The notes under the pieces: generated by a model
What the model saw: only the letters and a program-made list of their open reading frames with translations
Database searches by the model: none
Told to the model about the DNA's origin: nothing
Part shown: positions 56,702 through 64,000 of the stretch, piece after piece
Position numbering within the stretch: the first letter of the stretch is position 1
Layout: the number at the start of each line of letters is the position of its first letter
NCBI GenBank assembly: GCA_025766275.1
Contig: JAFKAC010000004.1
Span: 434,001 to 498,000 of the forward strand
Reading direction: 5' to 3'
Length of the DNA stretch: 64,000 bases
DNA from: Lactarius indigo
Lineage: Eukaryota; Basidiomycota; Agaricomycetes; Russulales; Russulaceae
Made by a program: the position numbers and the translations under genes

Positions 56702-58680
56702 GTGGCGACCGTCAATACACGCGATCAGTGGACGAACTTCCATCCTTATTACCTAGAACGAAGAGGAGATCGCAACGTACCTACCCGATTTTTAGGAGCA
56801 GCCCACTGGAGAGACCGAGGAGACGAAACTGGATATTTTGTGGAGTTTAACGGACCCACAAGGTTCAGACCTGTTGAGTTCAATTTCGACCATCTGTGTT
56901 GGGTAGAAATTACGTGGAACCCGATAGACCATCGCTGGGACGTCGTCAGACCAGCAGGAAGACAATATCAGTGCGACATCGACGCACGAGAACTCAATTC
57001 ACGCGCAGACTGGGGGCCCATTGACAGCCAAATACGAGAACATTCAACTGGAGAAGTAGCAAGCGAAGAAACCGAGGAAGAGGATCAAAGTGAAGAACAG
57101 CATCCGGCAAGCGTCGGACCCATTGAGCAGTACACCATCCAACAAGCTGAGTCTCTGCACATTTCCGAATCACCAGAAGTAATCCACGTACGCTTGCCTG
57201 CAGTAGAAATGGCAACTGCAACAATGATGGCGGAAGAGATCATGGCTGTCAGAGAACAAGTGGCGCATGAGGCAGTCGAAGCAATTAGACACGAATCCCA
57301 ACAAAATCTTATGCCTATCAATCCCAAGACAGGACATCGAATGACCGCGGACAATGCAGCAATCTTCCGTGCTATTGGACCTGACCAAGGCGATCCCCGT
57401 CAGGAGAAGGACCGTGACGAGGGCTGTCACTCGACCCTCCACCAGGATGGGGTGGCCCTCCAGGAGGAGACTTTCCGCGACGACTGGGAGGAGGAGGAAA
57501 TCTGCCAGACCTGCCACATGGAGGACCCCCGGGAGGAGGAGGTGACGGAGGAGGAAACCTGCCAGCCAGCGGAGGAGGAGGAGGCATACACGGACACGAG
57601 AAACTTACAGGTGAACCTCCCACTATCTTCGATGGAGACCGCACCAAGGTGGACTCATTCCTCACCCAATGGCACGTATACTGGGGCATGAATCTCGACA
57701 CCCCTGTCATGCGCAACGATTACTACTCTTCCTCTCCTATATCAAGGGGGTATCCGTCAGCGAATGGGTACTCTCCTACCTCAAGTGGCTTAATCGACAA
57801 ATACAACGGGGAATAGACCAAAATATGCGGGATTTATGGAACGCGGTAGCCGAAGGGTTCAACCAAAGGTTCGTCAATACCCTTGAACGAGAACAGGCTC
57901 AAGCCCTGCTAAGAAAGGGACTCAAAATGGTCGACGGGGATATCGACAAATACGTCAACGAATTCGAAGAAGCGGCCAGGAAAGCTGGCTATCGTCTCAA
58001 TGACCCACAGACCATTGACCTTTTTACGAAAGGATTACCCAAGAAGTTGTATGAGAAAACTTACGACTTAGACGAGCCAGAAACCTTCGACGAATGGAAA
58101 CGGGCAACACTCCGCCGACAGCGCAACTATATCCACATCAGAGCCAGGGTAGACGAATACAAGGATAATAAGCCGAAGAAGACGGGCAATGCCAATTGGA
58201 GTGTCCCACAAAACCTTGCCAATCCATGGGCGATGGACACTTCCGCAGATTGAGTCAAGGCAAGATTAGCAGGGTCAGACGAGATCGACTACGGCAAGCC
58301 ACCAGACACCAACCTACCTCCATTCCCACCAAGGGGAGGCCCAGGAGTCAGGGGACGCGGGAGAGGGGGGATGCGGCGAGATCTAAGGGCAGTCCTGTGC
58401 TATAATTGTAACGCGCCAGGCCACCTCTCACGAAATTGCCCCCATCCACGACAGCCACGACAATGGCGACCGCAAGAATCCGGACCCTCTAACATCCGGA
58501 TGACGGAAACCGACTACTACACGCAAGAACCACCGCCTGCTCAGATACAGGCTGCTTCAAGCAACAAAACGGCGGAAGAACGAGCTAAAGAATGGCTCAC
58601 AGGAGTAGCTAATGCCCCAGACGAGGTAAAGGACCTGATATTACAGGATTTATGGGGAAAAGAGGGTTTTCGGAGCGCCT
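56702..58680 (+). pseudogene. Gypsy A gag (frameshifted)
   Basis: The frame opens at 56702 with a GTG codon; no upstream ATG is in frame, and element B has GTG at the same place. Blocks: TRDQWTNFHPYYLERRGDRNVPTRFL, GPTRFRPVEFNFDHLCWVE (N-terminal gag), acidic linker, Gly/Pro-rich part shifted between 57400 and 57690, capsid (WVLSYLKWLNRQIQRG, LEREQAQALLRKGLK, NDPQTIDLFTKGLPKKL), then TGA at 58251-58253, and the CCHC knuckle CYNCNAPGHLSRNC (58392-58433) before the stop at 58680. A deletion near 57720 (against B) also breaks the frame. Decayed copy. Confidence 0.82.
58655..58661 (+). promoter_or_regulatory. -1 frameshift heptamer, gypsy A gag-pol
   Basis: GGGAAAA read as G GGA AAA in the gag frame, 20 bases before the gag stop; the pol frame is at -1. 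The same heptamer occurs in element B at 62961-62967. Confidence 0.6.
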
Positions 58681-59259
58681 GAACCCATCGGCCTGGGTGA
58701 GGGCTTTAAATTGTAATTCTGTAATCATGACGCGCTTTCGTTCTCTTCGAATTCCAGTCTCGATTCGTACAAATTACCGAATGGCCGACATAAGAGCGTT
58801 GGTTGACTCAGGAGCAACTGACAACTTTATACATCCAAATTTCGCCAAGAAGCTGGGCATCGGAATCCAGCCCCTGCCACAGCCACGAAAAATCTGGAAT
58901 ATAGACAATACGGAAAATAAAGCTGGGTCCATTACCCATTTCACCGACTTAGACATATACGCCAGAGGATATCACAGAACCATGCGCTTCCTCATCACTG
59001 ACCTCGGGAGTGAGGAAGTCATCCTTGGATACCCTTGGTTGGCAACCTATGAACCAACCATCAACTGGCGAGATGCGGCAATACACGAAGAGGTCATGCC
59101 GGTCGTGATCAGTACACAGGACAGTCCCAGTCCTCATACCATTATCGCAACCGCACTCACTAACGACGAAAAGGAAGCAATCATCCTTGATATGGACGAA
59201 GAAGACACGTACTTGCTGATGAACAGCATACATAGAGACCATACTCACAGTGGACAAGA

Positions 59260-59786
59260 GGACTGTTGTGAGATATGGAAGGTAGCTGGAAGCAGAGGTG
59301 GAACAGGGGATCTTGCAAGTAAAGCAGGGAGTCTGGCACACAAGCAGTGAGAACTGATGTTGTTATATTGGAGAGGAGGGAGCTTACCTGGCACACAAGC
59401 AGTGAGAACTGATGTGGACCAGGAGCGTACATGGTACTCTACTTATACTCCTACAGAGGGTGACAGTAGTACAAGATAAGTAACGCTAGTCACAAAATAC
59501 AAAGGTGCTATTGTTCTACAAAGGGACAAAGGAGTGGACGCTTTGAGAACAAGGGAGAGGAGAACAAGGAGAGTCCAGAACTAGATGATATCATACTGAC
59601 ATCATAATAAGGATAATACTAAGTAAAGAACAAAGGAAAGTACAAAGGTGTTATACAACGCAGAGTCCGGATGTATGATGTCATAGAAGTACAGTGATGT
59701 CATAGATGACGCAATGGTAAGTCCAGATTGTACAGATCAAACAGTATCTAATCTACAAGTCCTGTATATCTAATCTAAAGCAGTCC
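59260..59786. other. Insertion in gypsy A pol, perhaps solo LTR
   Basis: Interrupts the pol between the protease and RT. It may start TGTTGTGAG (about 59263) with LTR-like ends, but no matching 3' end or target duplication could be set. A 28-bp direct repeat (CTGGCACACAAGCAGTGAGA and 8 more bases) lies at 59333-59360 and 59388-59415, 55 bp apart. Confidence 0.5.
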
Positions 59787-60339
59787 ATGCTGCAAGTCCG
59801 GTCCGTACGAGCCGCTAAGTGCGCAAGGGTCACTTATCAACACTTGCGGGCGACTACGTCTACTGAATTAGCAATCCGAGCGAAGGTAGAAGAGGATCCT
59901 GTAGAGCTGCCGGCAGCATACAAAGCCTTCGAAAGGCTTTTCAGCGAAAAAGCATCCCAACGATTCCCTCCAGCTAGGCCTTGGGATCACGCTATAGACT
60001 TCAAACCAGGAACCCCCTCTGCAATAGACTGTAAAATATATCCGCTGACGCAAGAGGAAGAAGGGAAGCTCAAAGAGTTCCTGGACGAGAAACTTCAACA
60101 GGGATATCTACGACCCTCCATCTCCCCGTACGCATCATCATTCTTCTTCGTTAAAAAGAAGGACGGAAAACTGCGCCCCGTACAGGACTACCGGGTCATT
60201 AACTCACATACCATACGCAACCAGTACCCGCTCCCCCTCATCCAGGATCTTATCTACGACCTCAGCAATGCCTACATTTATACGAAACTCGACATTCGCT
60301 GGGGGTACAACAACATCCGCATACGGGAGGGTGACCAAG

Positions 60340-60902
60340 TGTCACGTTTCGATCTGGACTGGTAGTGCGCGTTCGGACCCTTACTGTACCGGTTGCAACT
60401 ACGGCGGTAAGGTAGATCAGTTGCGGACTTACTTACGGTGATACGGTAGTGCGATAGGAGATATGGTACGATAGCTGACTGATGACCAACGCCACTAGTA
60501 CTGGTATTAGTAGTATTAGGGTTCGAGTTGTTTCTGCGATACGTTGGACGCTACTTTACTGTGACTCATAGCAGCGCTTGTAAGCCTGCTCTATCTGTAT
60601 TTAAACTGTCTTGTGAAGACCAAGATACGCCATCTTGGTCTTCTTGAATCGTCACTTGTTTCTTTCTCTGTTCCCTGTTTTCTCTCTCTCTCTCTCTCTC
60701 GCTCTTAGAAGGGTCCGACTTTGTTCGTGACACGAGACAGCAATTCTATTAGGTGCACCTTTGTGTGTTCATCGCTATCTACGCTTGGACCTTCGTGTGT
60801 TCATTGCTATCTACGCTTGGACCTTCGTGTCTTCAAGTCATTCGCTAAGTTGTTACCGCCGCTATCGAGCTCAAGTCGAGCTAACGTCGTGACGACATTA
60901 CA
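60340..60902 (+). repeat. 5' LTR of gypsy element B
   Basis: 563 bp, TGTCACGTTTCGATC...GACGACATTACA. It lies directly after CCAAG (60335-60339) of the A reverse transcriptase, the expected 5-bp target on that side. Contains a (CT)n run (about 60670-60700) and a ~40-bp tandem repeat (ACCTTCGTGTGTTCAT and similar, 60760-60840). TATTTAA 60598-60604. Confidence 0.85.
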
Positions 60903-60904
60903 TT

Positions 60905-60915
60905 AAGACCAAGAT
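60905..60915 (+). promoter_or_regulatory. Self-priming PBS of gypsy element B
   Basis: AAGACCAAGAT two bases after the LTR, complementary to ATCTTGGTCTT at 60632-60642, which lies 34 bp after the TATA-like box. Same layout as in element A. Confidence 0.75.
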
Positions 60916-60921
60916 CCCACC

Positions 60922-62988
60922 GTGGCCGTAACAACAAGGGATCAGTGGACGAGCTTTCGTCCCTATTCGCTCCCAAGAAGAGGAGAACGTAACGTCCCCA
61001 CGCGCTTTCTACAAGCTGCCAGTTGGAGGGAAAGACAAGAAGAAACCGGATATTTCGTGGAGTTTAACGGACCTACCAGGTTCCGCCCAGTTGAGTTCAA
61101 CTTTGACCACCTGTGCTGGGTAGAAGTTACGTGGAACCCCATAGACTCTCAGTGGGACGTCATACGACCAGCCGGGCCCAGATATCACTGTGACATCGAC
61201 GCACGAGAGCTCAACAGCCGAGTGGATTGGGGTCCTATTGACGGACAACTACAAGAACACTCAACCAGAGAAGTAGTATCGGAGGAGGACGAACATAGCC
61301 AAGACAATAGCAAAGGACGAGAACCGAATCAAACAGAAACTAGCGGAGGGGCAATACAAGACCTCCTCATCGAAAGAGCTGAGTCCGTGCATATCACAGA
61401 ACCTGAACCAATTCACATCCGATCACCAGCAATCATGGCAACGCTAACGCAAGCACTGGAAGAAGTCACGATCGAAGAAGCGCGTGCAATACGAGCAGAG
61501 GCAAGAGAAATCCTCATGCCCATCAACCCAGAAACCGGCATGTGAATGACCGCAGACGACGCCGCCATCTTTCGAGCTATAGGGTCAGATTGAGGGGACC
61601 CTCCAACGGGACGACGACCAATGATGGAACTTCCCCCAGGGGTGGGAGGACCTAATGAAGACCTGCCACCACCACCAGGCGGAGGAATCCCGTTCAATCT
61701 ACGATGAACCGAACCACCAAGAGGACCACCCGCCGGACCACCCGGAGGCGGAGGTGGCGGCGGGGGTGGCGGTGAAGGAGGAGGTGGAGGTGCCGGAGGA
61801 GGTCACCACAACGAAAAATTAACCGGCGAGCCGCCTTCTATTTTTGATGGAGACAGACTTAAAGTAGACCAATTCCTGACACAGTGGCACGTCTATTGGG
61901 GCATGAACTTGGACGCCCCCATCATGCGCAACGACTACCGAAGATGCCTTCTGTTCCTCTCTTACATCAAGGGCGGAGCGGTCAGCGAATGGGTCCTATC
62001 CTTCCTGAACTGGCTCAACAGACAAATACAACGAGGGATTAGTCCCTACACCCGAGACCTATGGGACGCCGTAGCCGATGGGTTTAGCCAGCGATTCGAG
62101 AATACGCTGGAACGAGAACAGGCGCAGGCAATATTACGAAAGGGGTTCAAAATGACGGGAGAGGACATTGACAAGTACGTCAACGACTTCGAACAGCTTG
62201 CACGGAAGGCTCACTATCGCCTCAATGAACCACAAACCATCGACCTCTTCATGTCGGGTTTGCCCAAGGAACTGTTCAAAAATGCGTTTCAGTTCGATGA
62301 CCCCACCACGTTCGACGACTGGAAAAGAGCCGTCCTCAAACGACAGAAAAACTATATACACCTCAAAGCGAGGCTCAACGAGTATAAAAGCACGACAACG
62401 CAGGTGAAAAAGCAAAGTGGTAACGCAGGATGGGCAGTTCCGCAAAACCTACCACAGACTAACCCCTGGGCCATGGATACTTCGGCCGACCGCGCCAAGG
62501 TAAGACTCGCAGGGTCCGAAGATATTGACTTCAACAAACTACCGCATCACAACTGGCCTGCACCACCGTTCCCGCCACGAGGAGGACCCGGAGCTCAAGG
62601 ACGAGGAAGAGGGGGATCTCGGAGAGACTTAAGGAACGTCCTCTGTTATAATTGTCATGCTCCAGGTCACCTCTCACGAAACTGCCCATACCCACGTACT
62701 CAGCAACAGTGGCCGACCGCTCCATCCAGCAGCCGCATGACCGAAACTACCGGGTATCCCCAGGGACCCGTATCACAGTATGCACCATCACAATATACAC
62801 CGTCACTGCCGGGATACATGTCGCCAACACCAAGTGCAACACCCGCACCACAGATCAACGCGGCAAGCACAAAAACGGTGGGAGAACAGGCCAAGGAGTG
62901 GCTCAAACAGGTGGCCAACAGTACGGATGAGGTGAAAGACCTCATACTTCAAGACTTGTGGGGAAAAGAGGGTTTTCGGGACGCCTGA
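60922..62988 (+). pseudogene. Gypsy B gag
   Basis: Opens at GTG 60922 (AVTTRDQWTSFRPYSL). TGA at 61543-61545 and a further TGA at about 61591 interrupt the frame near NPETGM, where A has CGA-type codons. The Gly-rich linker (61738-61800, GGA/GGT runs) and capsid then continue in frame from 61903 (MRNDYRRCLLFLSYIKG), through WVLSFLNWLNRQIQRG, LEREQAQAILRKGFK and the CCHC knuckle CYNCHAPGHLSRNC (62643-62684), to the stop at 62988. 62988 follows the slippery heptamer by about 20 bases. Gag is otherwise intact, so B is the least decayed of the three copies. Confidence 0.82.
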
Positions 62989-64000
62989 ACCCATCAGTCT
63001 GGGTGAGGGCTTTACAATGTAATTCTGTAATTGTGACAACACGCTACCGTTCGCTGCGAATTCCAGTGACTGTCAAAACGAATTACCAAACGACTGAAAC
63101 AAAAGCGTTGGTCGACTCTGGAGCGACCGACAACTTCATTCGACCCAGCATGGCAATACGGGCTGGTATTCCGGTGCAGCCACTAGACACACCCCACAAG
63201 ATATGGAATATAGATAACACAGAAAACAAAGCTGGGTTAATCACTCATTACGCTAACCTGGAAGTAAAAACACGAGGACAGATAAAACGAATGACCTTCC
63301 TAGTAACCGATCTAGGAAGCGAAGACATGGTACTGGGATACCCATGGCTCGGAGCTTTGAACCCACTATTAGCTGGGCAACAGCAAGCATGCACCCGGAC
63401 GTGCAACCAGTGGTACTGGCTACCACCGAAGAACTGCTTACAGTGTCCACCGTTCGAGCCCTGACAGTGGCCGAAAAGGAGGACATAATACACGATTTAG
63501 ACAAAGTCGCCTTCGCTAGAGCCACTACCTCCACGGAACTAGCCATACAAGCAAAACAACAGCAGACGGCGGCCACACTCCCCCCGGTATATGCCGCATT
63601 TAGCAAACTCTTCAACGAGCAAGCCTCGCATCGATTTCCTCCGGCACGGCCATGGGACCACGCCATCGACTTTAAGCCATCCGCACCAGCTGCCATCGAT
63701 TGCAAAATATACCCCATGACGCAAAAAGAAGAAGGCGAGCTGAAGGAGTTCCTAGAGGAGAAATTGAAACAGGGATACCTACATCCCTCCATTTCCCCGT
63801 ACGCTTCCTCCTTCTTCTTCATTAAAAAGAAGGACGGAAAACTACGCCCCGTACAGGATTATCAGGTTATCAACTCCCATACCGTCCGCAACCAGTATCC
63901 ACTTCCCCTTATCCAAGACCTCATTCTAGACCTCAGCAACGCCCACATTTATACAAAGCTTGACATCCGCTGGGGATACAACAACATACAAATTCGCGAC
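62958..64000 (+). pseudogene. Gypsy B pol: protease and reverse transcriptase start, shifted
   Basis: Protease KALVDSGATDNFIRPSMAIR (catalytic DSGA), LVTDLGSEDMVLGYPWLGA, then the frame ends at 63464; a single-base shift near 63353, just after GYPWL, moves the coding to another frame. That frame runs open to the window end: FEPTISWA, RATTSTELAIQAKQQQ, FNEQASHRFPPARPWDHAIDF, FIKKKDGKLRPVQDYQVINS, LDIRWGYNNIQIRD. The RT palm lies beyond the window. Whether B is repaired elsewhere cannot be known. Confidence 0.82.
62961..62967 (+). promoter_or_regulatory. -1 frameshift heptamer, gypsy B gag-pol
   Basis: GGGAAAA, read G GGA AAA in the gag frame, followed by the -1 pol frame whose open region begins at 62958. 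Conserved with element A. Confidence 0.6.

Larger units (their letters stand above)
56208..60339 (+). mobile_element. Ty3/gypsy element A, truncated by element B
   Basis: 5' LTR 56208-56681, leader, gag, protease and the start of reverse transcriptase, then interruption at 60339 by the LTR of B. The rest of A should follow the 3' LTR of B, outside the window. Inserted in element C. Nearest 5 bases at the left junction are ATGAA (56203-56207). Confidence 0.85.
58652..60339 (+). pseudogene. Gypsy A pol: protease and start of reverse transcriptase
   Basis: In the -1 frame relative to gag. A protease: RALVDSGATDNFIHPNFAKK (aspartic DSGA), LITDLGSEEVILGYPWL. The frame is closed at 59350 after a ~430-bp non-coding insertion starting near 59260. 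From about 59787 the coding resumes: LRATTSTELAIRAKVEEDP, FERLFSEKASQRFPPARPWDHAIDF, the N-terminal RT fingers (FVKKKDGKLRPVQDYRVINS), PLPLIQDLIYDLSNAYIYTKLDIRWGYNNIRI. It ends at 60339 where the LTR of B begins. The palm YxDD is not reached. Confidence 0.82.
60340..64000 (+). mobile_element. Ty3/gypsy element B, 3' end beyond window
   Basis: 5' LTR, leader with self-priming PBS, gag, protease and the first part of reverse transcriptase to the window end. It is inserted into element A. The same family as A and C by LTR and gag similarity. Confidence 0.88.

Noticed and set aside
1..64000. CRISPR array, bacterial operon or phage features
   Set aside because: Arrays seen are transposon-type tandem repeats without spacers of unique sequence; introns, NLR genes and retroelement types are eukaryotic.

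Overview
The window looks like a transposon-rich chromosome segment of a mushroom-forming basidiomycete (Agaricomycetes). The evidence is short GT-AG introns (about 45-65 bp) in most host-like genes, NACHT-ankyrin proteins with a Goodbye-like N-terminus, KDZ, DIRS, Ty1/copia and Ty3/gypsy elements of mushroom type, and no bacterial features. No rRNA, tRNA, CRISPR array or operon was seen. Coordinates of spliced genes are spans; splice sites were read by eye.

Layout, left to right. 1-3150 (minus): 5' part of a Ty1/copia element (LTR 2646-3150; gag-protease-integrase frame open to the window edge). 3222-3560: orphan coding fragment. 3767-9445 (minus): NLR1, a Goodbye-NACHT-ankyrin gene. 9703-14562: DIRS retrotransposon with gag, RT-RNase H and tyrosine recombinase. 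15480-17780 and 20340-22740: two diverged direct copies of a ~2.3 kb segment carrying broken LRR/F-box-type reading frames; between them (18020-19309, minus) is an intact wax-synthase-like membrane O-acyltransferase. 23013-29419 (minus): NLR2, paralogue of NLR1. 30146-30815: a third LRR/F-box-type remnant.

30819-53760 is a nest of insertions. A second copy of the left copia family starts at 30819. A ~21.7 kb KDZ-type DNA transposon (31147-52822; 289-bp terminal inverted repeats, 7-bp target duplication) sits inside its LTR. It carries a CxC2/KDZ transposase, at least four other genes and three kinds of tandem array. A different, full-length copia element (41601-47650, two 527-bp LTRs, 5-bp target duplication) interrupts one of its genes, and that copia element is itself split by a 543-bp solo LTR (45669-46211, 5-bp target duplication). 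From 53898 to the end lie three nested Ty3/gypsy chromovirus copies: C (minus), interrupted by A (plus), interrupted by B (plus).

Main observations: (i) the order of at least four insertion events can be read from the junctions; (ii) many inactivating changes look like CpG to TpG/CpA transitions, including a double change in the reverse transcriptase YxDD box; (iii) the gypsy LTRs and leader carry signals of Tf1-like self-priming and a conserved GGGAAAA -1 frameshift heptamer; (iv) the two NLR paralogues encode their ankyrin arrays differently, one as a 17-repeat intronless exon, the other as a tandem series of two-repeat exons with an intron at the same place in every unit; (v) the KDZ element carries its own regulatory-looking genes and palindromic repeat arrays.
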